Shown here: positions 35,550 to 47,931 of the stretch, piece by piece
Layout of the letters: each line of letters begins with the position of its first letter
Numbering within the stretch: position 1 is the stretch's first letter
Assembly (NCBI RefSeq): GCF_021134715.1
Contig: NC_060027.1
Coordinates: 1,798,001 to 1,862,000 of the forward strand
Origin: Daphnia pulex
Taxonomy: Eukaryota > Arthropoda > Branchiopoda > Diplostraca > Daphniidae
Length of the DNA stretch: 64,000 nt
Direction: 5' to 3'
The notes under the pieces: model-generated
What the model was told of the DNA's origin: nothing
Seen by the model: only the letters and a program-made list of their open reading frames with translations
The model's database searches: none
Program-made: the position numbers and the translations under genes

Positions 35550-38500
35550 GGCCCATTAAGTTAGTTCACCGCTTATAGGTTGATGTATTCTTCGCTTCTC
35601 TCCCTGACGACCCTCGGCCCTTTCCATTTCATTTATTTTTTTCGTTGATTGTATTAAAAACAACCCGTTTTTATAAATACAACGACACATTGCTTTGCAG
35701 AGATATAATACTAGTAGCCTAAGCAGGCCATCTTCAGTGTGTTTCAATTCGAAAAAAAAAAGATATATGGTTATTTGAATAACGATTAGTGGGTTGGTGA
35801 ACAACGATGTCAACTTAGCCAAATTTGTCATTGCAACTTTGTCCATTTTGGTGGATAGTAGCAAGTTCAAACTTGTTTTTTTTTTCTCTACCTAACGGAT
35901 TTCAACAGATTTTAACAGGACAGTAGGAACTTACATGCTCAAAATTGAAATAGGGCTTGCTTTCGTTTCATCTACCAGTTTCCAAAAACAGATAAAGTTA
36001 AAGATTTATGGTGACTGAAGTAATTCTGAGTCCAGGCCAATGATTTGTAGTTGGTGACAAAGTTTAATACATACATGGAATGGTTATTGGGTAAGCCAGA
36101 TTTCTTTTTCAAATTTTTTTCAGCATACAACACCTCAACGCCATCTAGAAACCATGATAACAATTGCTTGTTATTTCATCTTGGCTTAAGAGGGTCCTGG
36201 ATTTTCAGTCTAAAAGTTTTCAAATGTCAATCAAATTTCAGTCCAAATGTAATTATCTGCAGGTTACATGAAAATTCTTACTTTTATCTTCTTCGAGAGT
36301 GTAGGGGTGCTCACGGCTCAGTGTAACTTGATGAGATGAACTACTAGATACTTAAATCACAGCTTAAATAAACCCCATCCGCCGTTTTTTTTAAATTAGC
36401 GGATGTCGAACGCGAGTAGAAAACTTTTTTATCCTTTTTTTGAGCGGTTTGGATTTGTGAGAGGATCGATTTTGTATCTATCGATATCTTAAATTCTTTA
36501 GCTGTTTGGGCTAATTAGAAGATTAATGTCGTCTGCTTCGTTTTGTTCTAGTTCAAAAAGAGTTCGAGTTCGTTTAAGTGAGTAAAGTTCCGAAAAAGAG
36601 ACAAAGTGACGGACGAGACAAGAAAACAGAACGAACACTTTTCTGGAAACGTTCGTGGCAGCAGAACAAATAAAATTTCAAAACTCTGGTCGTCGTGTGA
36701 ACTCTGGTGTCGCAGATCTCCTTGATCTCTACCCAATGCTGTTTATAGCAGGTAAATAGAACTAAAATTACAAATGGAATGATTATGGGAGCTTTTACAG
36801 AAGAGAAACCTGTTCCAATTTTGTGAATATGCTGAACTAGACATTTATTACGTAAGCCCCCTGTTGATGCATGGAAGTTTGTTTGCACTGTAACCCTTTG
36901 CTTTGTGCACATTTGAGGCCTGGGCCAGTCATCATAACAACACGATGTCTAGGTTTAGCTTGTGTTGGTATTGACATGTCATCAGCAACAATCTCATCGC
37001 TTGGATGTGTATTACTGGACATGCAAGATATTTGATTATGATGCATGACTTGCATAAATGAGTGTATCATGGAAACCTTCAATTCTCCCATTTATAAAAA
37101 TCAGGGTTAACCCACTTTTTCAATTATCTTATCTTCGACTTTCCTCACTAGTTCAATGTTTCTGTAAATATTTTTCGTAACTAATTTTAAAATCTTTTTG
37201 TTTAGCAAACAGCAAGCATTGTTTGATTGGAAAAACTCTGTCCTTGTGTACACCCATGTGAGTGTGGGAGTATTCACGAGGGCGCCGTTTTCCCGCCATT
37301 AAACTTTTTTCTACGCATGAAGCACCTGTGGATGCCTGGCTGTATTTCCCGGGCTTAAAGGTAGGAAACATCTATCTCTATATTCTTCTTTTTTGACTAG
37401 TTGGTGGCGTCGTACAATTATTCCTGAGCTAGGCGATTGACTGCAACTGTTTGAGCTCTTGCCGTTTTTGTTGACTGAGTTAGGGTTCATTTTGAAATCA
37501 TTTGTAGAACAACTGCAGATCAGGCTTGTTTTGTTTTGTTCCTCACTTTGTCTTGTATCCCAAACTATTTTAACTTTAAACACTTCATGACTTCAAGCAA
37601 AGTGTAACTAGAAAATTGTTTGACCATGAGATACCTGCCGCCACACCGGCACCTCCTCCTTTAGTGGGATATTGCGTGGGAAAGTTTAATTGTGGGTCTT
37701 GGCACAAGCTCAAAGCTCAAACCAAATTGGCGGGTAACTGAAATTGCTCAGCAGCGGACAGACGTGGCGGCGCACCGTCCGAAAGTCGGACAATTGTTCC
37801 ATTTATTGCCGGAGCTACAGGATGGCGAAGATAAGCCAATATGGAACCACATGAATCCCAATTAGAATATTGCATGTTGAAAGATTGGTTGGCCGCATTT
37901 GGTTTTGAATTTCATCTCTAGGCGGCCGTTCGGACGAACGTTTCGACTTAGTCGTCCAGACCAGTTTGCGTTCACTCCACAGCGCGATGTGGGCCACTCA
38001 GCGACTACATTGTCAAGAAAATAGAATAGGTGCGTACCTACTCAGACGCTAGTATTTGCCATTGTTTAAAATTTGATTTACCGCTTCATATTTCTGCAGA
38101 ACTACTTCACTCCTATTATTATTCCGTGTAACTCCTTTTTCGTGTACGATCACCGTATACAGAATTCGTTGATACATGAACAAGGTAGCGCATAATGTAA
38201 TGGAGCCCAGGGGCTTGAACAAAAAGGGTTTTTATCACGCTGTCTGCTGCGCAACGGCATTCTACGACGCAACATTCTTTGAATAACCAAATGAGGTACG
38301 AATGTCGCAGAACAATGGACTGAAATCAAGTAATGCGTCAAGGATAGACCCATTACTTGAATCGGGATGGACGCTGTCCTGCATTGACGGTAGAGAAAAT
38401 TCTTTTGGGGGATCAAATAATGTATTGACAATTTTCTGGGCTCTTTTTGTGGGTTACGCGCTATCATGTACATAATAATAGACCGGAACAAACAAACAAG

Positions 38501-38850
38501 AGTGACGATTACATACCGACAGATACAGGCGTCGCCTTTGGCGACTAAATTAAGCTCTTTTGCCATATAAGTTTATTTAGATTATCAGTTCTCCTATTTA
38601 TCCATTTCATTATTAAATTATTGAATTGAAAATTAAATTAGTTGAAGTGGTTCTGATTTCAGTAATGAAGTGCCTACTATCGAATGATCGACGAGACACA
38701 GTTCCTCTTGCCTGGGTAGTTAAAACATTAAAATCATAATCCAGGTGAGGTAAAATAATAGCGAATCTGTCGAAAAAATTGAGCGTTGTTGGCTATAACT
38801 ATAAGATAATTTGTGGTCGAATTTCTTTATTGCCATCAGGGGGATCGGTA
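35550..38850. other. Intergenic region, nothing assigned apart from one repeat
   Basis: About 3.3 kb of AT-rich DNA. The only structure I can support is the dispersed repeat at 37150-37452. Open frames on both strands look random. Confidence 0.5.
37150..37452 (+). repeat. Dispersed repeat with conserved hairpin, copy 2
   Basis: This is the direct partner of 31760-32050. The stem bases differ (GTCCTTGTG at 37240-37248, CACGAGGGC at 37275-37283) but all nine pairs are still possible using two G-U pairs. Confidence 0.8.
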
Positions 38851-38852
38851 AT

Positions 38853-40320
38853 TCATGCGGGAACGAAATTTTTCTTCATCTTTTTAAAAGCCAAAAACAC
38901 TGGTTTGGTATTCTTCTTGTCAGCGGGAGCGACTGGGACGACGATTTGCTTAACAGCTGCTGGCTGGGCGGGTGCCATGGTTACGGTTTCGTCTTTTTTA
39001 ACGGGTTTCACTTCCGATTTGGGTGCTTTATCCTCTTTCTTCTCTTCCTTTTTATTCTCTTCTTCTTTCTTGTCGTCTTTCTTGTCTTCTTCTTTCTTTT
39101 CTTCTACTTTTGTTTCTTTCTTGTCTTTGTCATTTTCCTCTTCTTCTTCTTCTTCCTTTTCATCATCTGTTTCGTTTTCTTCACCTTCTTTCGATTCCTC
39201 TTCTTCTTCGCCTTCCTTGGATTTCTCCTCTTCTTCATTTTCTTTTTCTTCTTCTTTGCTTTCTTCTTCTTCTTCTTCTTTCTCTTCCGACGATCCCGAT
39301 CCTTCTTCTTCCGACGACTTGGACGACGACTCCTCCGACGATTCGGACGATCCGCCTAATAATCCGTGCGTTTCCTCCGACGATTCCTCAGATGACGACG
39401 AATCGTTGGAATGCGATTTGTGAACGTGTTTCTCCACAGTGGGTTTCTCGGTCGATTTGATTTTGAAATAAGTGTTGGTGTACAATTCTTTCTTCTTGTC
39501 CTTTTTCTCTTCGGCTGCATCTTTGGGTTTGTGGATTTTAGCCGGGGCGACCACCGATGGCTTGTAGGTAGTGGCAGATGCAACTGTTGTTGGCTTGTCG
39601 TTGTTGTACTTTTGTACCGAGGCTTTGGATTTGAAAAAGGTGTTTTTGTACAATCCTTTGGCCGGAGCTGCTGGCGTTGTTGGTGTGGCGACCGCAGGCT
39701 TGTAAGTCACCGGTGCGACAACTGCGGGTTTGTACGTGACGACTGGTGCCACAGCAGGGGGTTTGTAAGTGGTTGTTGTTGTTGTTGGGGGTGCTGTTGG
39801 CTTGTAGGCTGGGACCAGCGGGACCACTGCTGGTCTGTTGTAAGTGGCAGACGGTTGGGCCGATTTGGATTTGAAGAAAGTGTTGGTGTACGATCCTACT
39901 TTAACCGCTGGAGCAACGGCTGGTTTGTAGGTTGTCGTTACTGGGACAACCACGGGCTTGTAAGTGACTGCAGGAGCTACAGGTGATTTGTAAGTTGTTA
40001 CGGCTGGTTTGTAAGTTGTTGTTGGCACAATTGGTTTGTAGGTTGTTGCAGGTGGTACAGCAATGGGTCTGTAAGTTGTGGCGGAATAAGTGGAGGAGCC
40101 CGACTTGTTTTTGAAATAAGTTTTCGGGTAAACCGTCCGATTGGCTGCGGCAGTGTCTGCCGAGTTGACAATCAACCCAGACAGAGCGATCATCCCTATG
40201 AAAAACAACTAGACAAACGGAGGATTACATTTTTATCCCAATAGAAAATTAACAACCTATTTTACTAAAACCAATTTGAATGAAATATTATTAGATGAAA
40301 TTCCGTGTCTACTTTACCAT
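38853..40320 (-). CDS. Secreted modular Ser-Glu/Lys-Glu protein (A4), two exons
   Basis: Exon 1 codes only for Met (40318-40320, donor GTAAAG). Exon 2 is 38853-40208 after a 109-bp intron ending GTCTAG; 452 residues. The signal peptide is M-L-F-F-I-G-M-I-A-L-S-G-L-I-V-N-S-A. The first half has four copies of Y-x-x-T-(Y/F)-F-K-x-K-S, alternating with Pro/Thr/Val stretches rich in T-Y-K-P repeats. The second half is a Ser-Glu block (S-S-E-E-S-S-E-E) followed by a long Glu/Lys tract, ending in a Lys- and Pro-containing tail. The T-F-F-K-x-K-S motif and acidic Ser tract tie it to A2 and A3. T-Y-K-P repeats recall structural cuticle proteins, but no chitin-binding domain is visible. Function unknown. 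Confidence 0.85.
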
Positions 40321-40447
40321 GGACGCGGAGCTGAAGGAGCGACACATTTCGCTTGAGCTAAAAAGTCCGAGACTGAATTCTCACACAGGTGATAACTACA
40401 CAACAACGCCAAAACGATTGATCTGGTTTGGGCAGGGCCACTCTTAC

Positions 40448-40454
40448 TTTTATA
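40448..40454 (-). promoter_or_regulatory. TATA box of A4
   Basis: TATAAAA on the minus strand, about 130 bp upstream of the ATG at 40320. Confidence 0.55.
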
Positions 40455-40459
40455 AGTTG

Positions 40460-42592
40460 CTCAGCATTCTGGCCCAAAAAGGGGGCTAGGCTTGTTGCTT
40501 CTGTTACACATACATTTGACTTTGTTGTCACCTGTAAACTCGTTAAGCGGTTCACCTGCTTTTTACCGGCCTTGGACGCTGGACCAGCAACCTCCCTCTC
40601 TCCGCACTTTTGCCCACCTTATAGCGACACTGGGGCGATAAAGCGCGCCTTACCTTTCGAACTGGGCGGCGAGAGTCTAAACGAATTTTTAGACTTGGCC
40701 GTCCAAGGTAATTTGACCAAATGTGTAACACCGGTTTTTTTTTTCATTATTTCATTTTTTGGCATGTCCATTGGAGACAGGTGAGATGTATGTGCTTACG
40801 TGACACCCGATAAAGAAGCTGACCTCACCAGCGTAGTTTATGGCTGATGAAAAATTTTGTAACAAGTGTATCAAATTTTAAAATAGGTCGGGATTGGTTT
40901 TGTTTTATCAATTTTTATGACGCTGAGCTAAACATCATCTAGGTTAGGCGGACCCGCCCAATTTTCTAGATCGCTCCGAAGGACTTCCAACGATTTCTGA
41001 TGGATATATCTCGTAACTTTTCATAGCCGATTTGTAATGTATTCAAAAACGCTCGTGAGACGCGCGTTCAAAATCACAGGCGTGTAATAAACAACATGTC
41101 GTATCTAGACAAATAAATGAATGCCGCTGGATGGCCATTTTATGTTTCGCGGTGAAACGAACCCGAAATTTTGAACGGCGCTATTTTTGAAAAGAAATCA
41201 AAGGGATTTTATCAACCCTAACATTTAAGTAGGTTAATAATTCTGAGTTGGACCGACGACCACCATAAGGGGTGATGTCTTTTCAATCCTTCAAATTCCA
41301 GTTCATCAATTTTTTCCATTACGGGAGCTTTGTAATGTTGCATTGTAATAAGAATGCGGTCGGCCCTCGCTTACCGACCTACCACTCAAATGCTCACGAA
41401 CTTTAGACTATACATAACAAACAAACCTTGACTATTATATACGTTATGGCAACGCCCTAACATGGACATTATAGACTCGGCGAGATTCTCGACAGCCACG
41501 AAAGGCCAAACACGTAAACACTATTTAGCCTTCGTTCACAAAAATTCTTCTTGCGTCGCCGTCCAACCTTGAAAAAAATTCGCTCTCGTCATTTATCCGG
41601 CGGACACTATGATAGCGACGAAATTATTGATTACATTTTTTTTTTCTTAAAAGACGATGAAAGTGAAAAATAGAAAAATAATCGAAAAGAAAAAAAGAAA
41701 AAAAAAGTTAATCAAAGAGTTGAAAGAACCCTGACACACAATGAGTTAATTCGCCTCTAGTGTTGTTGGGCGGGGGCATCAAGAGAAAAAAAGGAAAAGT
41801 GAGCAACGGAGGTGAGCAAGCGAGCGAGCAAGCCCGCCCGTTTGCCGGAGTGAACATAGTGTTGCTGGCCATTCTGGTATCGATCACTTGTGCTACATGT
41901 GGAAGAAGCACAAGGTCTCTGGTTGATGTCTCATATCTCTCAAGTCTCGACAGACACCAACGCCATCAACAGCCCCCGTGTGCAGGCGATTGTAAAAACA
42001 AGATTTTTATTTTATTTTTTTTTTTTTATAGTAGAGAGAACCGGATTTGTCCATAACAACCGGTCCTCAGTTAGAGTTTAATATTATGCAATTTCTCGTT
42101 GCCCATCTTTGATATTCACACGAAAGAAGAAGATTTCATCTCATGTTTTTTTTTTTAAATTGTTTTGTTTTTAAAAAAGACTAAACGATGACGAGTTTGT
42201 TGTTGTTGTTGAGAATGGACATTGCCAAACGATGCGGAATCTGTTGATGGATGGAGCGTTTTATTAATGAATGGGCGGTCTTGTTAATGGGTCATATTAT
42301 TAGTCGATTAGTAATTAATTTTTTTTTTAATGGACAAACAATGACATGAAGACTGTATTTGTGTGATAAATGTACAACCGGTCAAAAAGGGAAATCTGTA
42401 ATTTACATAACGGAACTCTTTTAATTGTATAGACGTCATGCAGTACGTAATCATATAATTATAGGGGCGTCTAAGATTATACAGAGTAGTATAGACTTTG
42501 GTCGGGAGTGAGAGATGGTGAGAGAGTCGAGCAATAACCGCGATGGCACTGTTCGTATTTATAAATTAAGAAGGTGTGGCGCATCATTCAAA
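40460..42592. other. Intergenic region, nothing assigned
   Basis: No supported gene in about 2.1 kb separating A4 from the family B array. Short T- and A-rich runs are present around 41637-41705 and 42007-42030. Confidence 0.5.
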
Positions 42593-43488
42593 TTAGCTGG
42601 ACTCGTTTGAATCGTCTTCTTCTGATTCGGAATCCAAACCCTTGGGGCCTTTAACCGGTTGCCAGAAATATTCTTTGGCCAATTCTTTGCCAGCTCCTCG
42701 AAATTGCTCGTCGTGCATGTACTGCCTGACGAGGAACCAATCCTCGGATTCCGGCTGGATCAGCATTCCGCCTTGCGGGCGTTTGTGGAAATCCGTGGCG
42801 TCCAAATGGATGCCATCTCTGCTGCTGCTGGCCGAGATACTCGATCTGACTTCGTTTGAATTGTCTTCGTCGTCGTCCTCCTCACGTTCGTCCGACTGTT
42901 TGAAATGGCGGACGTTGTTTGTCGATACTTGCTGGCCTCCAGCTGGCATAACCGGATTTACCGGAACGCTGATATCACGGACCTCGAAGGAAATGTCATC
43001 AAGGTTTCCAACGAACGTCCCAGCATCAGCAGTTGATTTTCTGTTGTCGTCCTCGGCGGGTGTCGGGTGTAATTTCTGGGGTAATTGGGCGGGCGGATTT
43101 TGAGTCGTCGCCAAAAAGTTGGCGATTTGAGATCCCAGAATTTCGTTGGAGAAACCGTTTTGCTCGACAACTTGTCTGAACATGGGCCCGTCGAATATTT
43201 TGTGGGCTTCTTGGTTCACTAAATGCCGGCCTTCCACTTGTAAAATGACGTCTCCTTTTTTTAAAGTCCCGTCGTTGCTGGTGATGGACGACTCCCGGGA
43301 ATCGTCCCGGCTGACCAAAATGGAAACATTCCGTCCGAGATTGAACGACTCAATTCCTCTGAAATGTGTCGCCATCACGACCAACTTTAAAATAAAAAAA
43401 AAAAATTAAAAATTTTGTTTATAAAAAAAAATGGAAATTTGAATTGATTTAGAATTTAATTTACCATGAAATAGATAAAAGGATGCAT
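42593..43488 (-). CDS. Family B secreted acidic protein, gene B1
   Basis: Exon 1 is 43465-43488 (M-H-P-F-I-Y-F-M, donor GTAAAT) and exon 2 is 42593-43384, joined across an 80-bp intron ending TTAAAG; 271 residues. The signal peptide continues L-V-V-M-A-T-H-F-R-G-I-E-S-F. Then come N-L-G-R-N-V-S, a D-I-S-F-E-V repeat, a Q-S-D-E-R-E-E-D-D-D-E-D acidic block, and near the end D-W-F-L-V-K-Q-Y-M ... L-A-K-E-Y-F-W-Q-P-V-K. A short acidic Ser/Glu tail closes it. It is the first of five tandem genes on the same strand with the same layout. The family is not recognised; secretion is predicted, the role is not. Confidence 0.87.
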
Positions 43489-43570
43489 CAGGATCGCTTG
43501 TGGGCAAACACTAGAGTCACTTGTGCTATTCCCTGTGTGCGAATAAGGTCTCGTTGCCGACTGCGACCGT

Positions 43571-43579
43571 CTATTTATG
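43571..43579 (-). promoter_or_regulatory. TATA-like box of B1
   Basis: CATAAATAG on the minus strand, 83 bp upstream of the ATG and within CGCATAAATA, a form repeated at B4. Confidence 0.65.
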
Positions 43580-43634
43580 CGAGTCGTCTACAGCCCCAAC
43601 GGAAGACAACGGCAAAATGATTAAGCGAGTACGA

Positions 43635-43650
43635 GGGGGGGGGGGGGGGG
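43635..43650. repeat. G16 homopolymer
   Basis: A run of 16 G residues just upstream of the B1 promoter; the length may be unreliable. Confidence 0.85.
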
Positions 43651-43659
43651 CTTGGGTGT

Positions 43660-44760
43660 CGTGTGCAAGGCTAAATCAAAATGAACCGGCTAGCGGCCTA
43701 TCCGCAAACTACAAAAATCGCCGGCCACTGCATAACAGCAGAGGAGGACGACCTATAAGTAACAACGGCAACAACAACTGGTTTTTTTTCTTTGATTCCT
43801 TTTGACTCGTCATCATTATCTCATGAATAAATCATAGAGATAATACACAAACGTTCGGGCACACTCTCCCGCTCCCGAGAGTGAAAGTCTGTGCCCTTTT
43901 TCGCCGATTTTTTTTTTTTTTTTTTTTTGAAATTTTGAACCTGCTGGACTTGGATGTAACGGCATTTTCACGTTCCCACCCTTTACGCGTTCTCCACTTT
44001 TATAACGATGGGGATGAGTACGCACAAATCTCGCGTTTTGTGAGACTCTCACCGTAGGTCAAATTGATCAAACGAAACTAACCCAACAAATGATTTGGCC
44101 GATTTCGCTTGATTTCTTTTTTTCGTGTCAATAATAGTAATCATTCCGGCCGTGTGCAGAAACACTTTCCCTAGCTCGTTAGATTATTCGGCGAATCTAA
44201 TCAAACGAGAATTCATTTCGGGCTAGCGAGCGAGCGGGCGAGAGCGGGTGCTGGGACTTTTGGTGCTGTGCTGGGCTTCGCCGATCATTTCGATTACTTT
44301 CAATTTTTCACGGAACATCAATCGCCAAAAAAATAGCAATCACGTCTTCGTCGAGTCAAAACGTGTTGTTTGCCTGGAGATAGATTGGCACGCCGGATAG
44401 AAATTGAGGACACGTTTGTCTAGTAGTAGTAGTAGTAGGTAACAAGTGGAAAGGGAAATGTGCTGCAACCGGCAAACCCGTCGACCTCGCCCCGCATTCA
44501 GAAAATGGCCAACGCCATCTGAATCAAACGGCGAGAACCTCCTGTACACTTGTACAGTGTGACTCGGCGCAAATTGAATTTCACATTCGAATTTTGGAGA
44601 AAAATAGTAATCGGTTTATTATTATTATTATTACAAAGAGACAACACTGAATTCTTTTGTTTTTAAATTACGTCACTCATCTCGGGGGAAATAATATTTG
44701 ATCTCGGTCTCAAAAATTTAGTTAGCGGGGGTCTGTTTTATGGCGTATAGGATTAAATGA
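43660..44760. other. Spacer between B1 and B2
   Basis: About 1.1 kb without a supported gene. It contains a T-run near 43908-43928, a TAG array near 44418-44436 and a TTA array near 44618-44632. Confidence 0.5.
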
Positions 44761-47015
44761 TTAGGATCGGGCTGGTTTCAATTCGGCCATTTTATCTTGG
44801 TCCGTCTTGACCTTCTTGCTGGCGTCTTTGACTGGCTGCCAGAAATATTCCTTGGCCAATTCGCCTTCCAATTCCTCGGAGGAATAGTCGTGATCCATGT
44901 ACTGCTTGACCAGGAACCAATCGTCCGACTCTGCTGATGGAACATGGAAGTCGGAATCGTCCAGACTGACGGGCTCGGCTAAATTATCCTCCTCGGCGCG
45001 ATCCTGCATATCTTTTTGGTCGGTTTCGCCCTGATTTTCGACGCTCCTTTCAACCGGGAATCCGTTGCCGGGCGACTGTGCGAAAAAGTCGCTGGCCAGT
45101 AGACGGAATCCGTCAACATTGTCGAACTGATCTTCCAGGAAAAAGTCGTCGTCGTCGTCGTCGTTGTCCTCCAAGGAATAGTCGTCAAAGACATTCACTC
45201 GCTGGCCTTCGTTTCCTGTTTGAACCAAACTACCGGCCGCCAGCACCGGTCGGGGTGGAATCAGTGGCCGGACGGGTGAGATTGAGAAGCCTTGCTGCTG
45301 GACCGATTGATTTTCGACACCTGTTGCTGGCTGTTGGCTTTGCACGCGGCTAACGAGTTCCAAACTAACATCACCGTCAGCATCTTGAGTGACGACAAAT
45401 TCCGGTCTGTTGGCATTGATGGGCGTTCCAGCTGGGCTGTTGGCTGCTGGCCGGTTAACCTGTTGGGGTGCGGTGAAAACATTACGATCTCTGATCTCGA
45501 TAGAAACGTCGTCAAATTCGTCTGATTGTCTCAAAATTGGATTTCGGAAGCTCATCGGTACGGGCAGTCGGTCGGAGGTTGCTGTTTGGGTTGCAACAAC
45601 TTGCTGGACCACTGATGTAGCTGGTGCTACTCGATCCCTGATGATTTCGAGGGAAATGTCGTCATCGAAATCGTCTGACTGCCTCACCAAAATTGTATTC
45701 CTGAAGCCCATGGGTACCAATGGCAACCGGTTCGAGGAAGATGCGACTGCCAGTTGAGTGGGAGTTGTGGCCGGTGGCTGGACTTGAGGCCTGGCAGTGA
45801 CTGGGCGAGCCGAAACGATGTTGACTTGGTTGAAAGTTTGAATGGGTTGTTGTCGGTTGTTGGCTTGTTGGATAGGACGAATGGCTGACGTTTGCTGGGC
45901 AGCAGGAGGTGCCGTCTGGAGGAGTTGGCCAGCATTCCGATTGAGAAGGCTGCCAAATATTTCGACCGAAACGTCATCACGTTCGTCCGACTGGCTGAAA
46001 ACGGCCGTGCGGATGTTGTTAGCGGCTTGGTTATTATTTGGCGATGGAACTGTCGGCTGGTTGGGTGTCACTCTGACAACTTCCAGTGACAAATCGCCGT
46101 CAGATTCCCTGACCAGTTGAGTTCTGAAACCCATGGGTACCGGGAGTCGATTAGGCAGGGCCGTTTGGGTGGTGGGGACCACCTGCCGGACAGGTGTGGG
46201 CGCAACTTGGCGGACAATCTCCAAAGAAACATCGTCGAAATCGTCATCCGATTGCTGCCTCACCAAAATCGGATTTCTCAGACCAGTTGGAGCTGCTGAT
46301 GGGAGTCGGCCGGCTGTCGCGGTTGAAGTTGCAACAACTCGCTGAGACTGGATGACTGGCTGCGTGACTGCGACTCGATTTCTGATTTCGATGGAAATGT
46401 CATCGTCGAAATCGTCATCCGGTTGCTGCTGCCTCGGCAGATTTCGGAAGCTCAACGGTACCAACGGCAGTCGGTCTGAATTGGTGAATGCCGTTTGAGT
46501 TGGGACATTTGGCCGGACGCGCGAAGCTAAAACGGACCGCAATTCGTCGGAAGCGTCGATCCGCTCGTCCGAGTTCCTCAAAACGGGATTGCGGACGTTG
46601 GCTGGCTGGGCTGGGCCAACAACTGGCCGTCGCCTGTTGTCGTTCTCCAACGAGAAATTATCAAATTCGTCGGAATTCCTGGCAAACTGGGCACTTCGCT
46701 TCTCGACTTTGTTCGCTTTTTCCTCCGATGAATCTTCGACGCCATCTTCTTCTTCTTCTTGGACCGAATCCTCTGATGACAAGGTTCGGTTGAGAGCAGC
46801 GTCGACGTGCTCGTTGTCGGCCGAGGTCTCGGTCGAGTCGTGATCTTCCACTTGCTTACTTTTAATCGCGTACGAGTCTGTCCCGCTTAATTGTGTCACG
46901 AGCACAGCAGCTCCGACCAGCTGTACACAGAGAGAGAAAAAATTGAATGAGATACTCACTGTATTGGATCAAACATGTTTTTTAAAATTACCAATAGATA
47001 AGTTGAGAGGTGCAT
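44761..47015 (-). CDS. Family B secreted acidic protein with internal repeats, gene B2
   Basis: Exon 1 is 46992-47015 (M-H-L-S-T-Y-L-L, donor GTAATT) and exon 2 is 44761-46920, across a 71-bp intron ending TGTACAG; 727 residues, the longest of the array. The signal peptide continues L-V-G-A-A-V-L-V-T-Q-L-S-G. The body consists of about ten degenerate units, each with R-L-P-x-x-P-M-x-F-R-N-P-I-L-x-R-Q-S-D-x-x-F-D-D-x-S-L-E-I, separated by Gln/Pro/Thr/Val linkers. A D-D-D-D-D-D block lies near the C-terminus, followed by D-D-W-F-L-V-K-Q-Y-M-D-H-D-Y and L-A-K-E-Y-F-W-Q-P-V-K. No Cys-rich or enzymatic domain is visible. It is probably an extended, low-complexity extracellular protein. Confidence 0.88.
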
Positions 47016-47931
47016 GAGGATCGTGTGTTGTGAGTCTACCAGTCGCTTCAATTATTGGTGCGAGAGTAATCCCAGATTGCGTGAGTCTTGTTGTATTTAT
47101 TCGTTTTCCCAAACCGAGTGCCTTCCAGCTGTTGTTTATTATTACCGACCAAGGCCTTGTGTTCTCCACAAGGTTGTAGATTCTTTTGCGCGTGCTTTCG
47201 GCGGATTAGAACGACAAGATGAAGGTACCGCTGCTGCTCCCGCGTTCGCTTTTTTGTTCTTCATTTCTATTTAGAATGGCTCTGCTATTATTCCATCAGT
47301 CGACAATCTGCGTAAGGGTATAATATCGATCGCAAGTAGAGACTTTCTCCTTCAGTCAATGTAGTTGATCTATAACGGAATTGTTCCGGATCGCCCGGAC
47401 TAACGGGCCAATTATTCCCATCGGCCATCCGGAAACCGTTGAGCTAATTTAATGATTTCCTTAATTTCATTGGCAGTTTTTATGATATAGTGTGGCCGTC
47501 GCATTGCTGCTGATATGATTCACAACGTTTGACGGCCACCGGATTGAGGACAACCCGGATTCCGGCAGATATGTAGGACTGAGCTGGGCTGGGCTGGAAG
47601 TGGAAAGGGAAATGAATGTAACTCGTCGACCTCGTCCCCTATACGGATAAAATGAGCAGCGCCATCTCAATCCAACGTGGAGAAACCCGCGTCGGTTGTT
47701 GTTGTTATTTTTGCGCTCGATTATTCACCTTGGAGGTTGAATCGTTTATATCTATGCGTTCGTGAAGAACTGGAACGAGTCAACAAAAGGGGCCCAACGG
47801 TTTATTTTTCAGTCATGTATTTCAATACTTTATAAATTAAATCGCCAGAAGGCGATACATTTCATAAATATTATTATGCAAGGGAAGACACACATTTGTA
47901 CGTGAACGGACACACTGGATCGATATTTGTA
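47016..47931. other. Spacer between B2 and B3
   Basis: About 0.9 kb; it holds the B2 promoter and no supported gene. Confidence 0.5.
47093..47101 (-). promoter_or_regulatory. TATA-like box of B2
   Basis: AATAAATAC on the minus strand, 78 bp upstream of the ATG. It is weaker than the other boxes but in the same position. Confidence 0.5.

Noticed and set aside
38150-38566. 138-codon minus-strand open frame
   Set aside because: Random composition, no promoter and no splice context.
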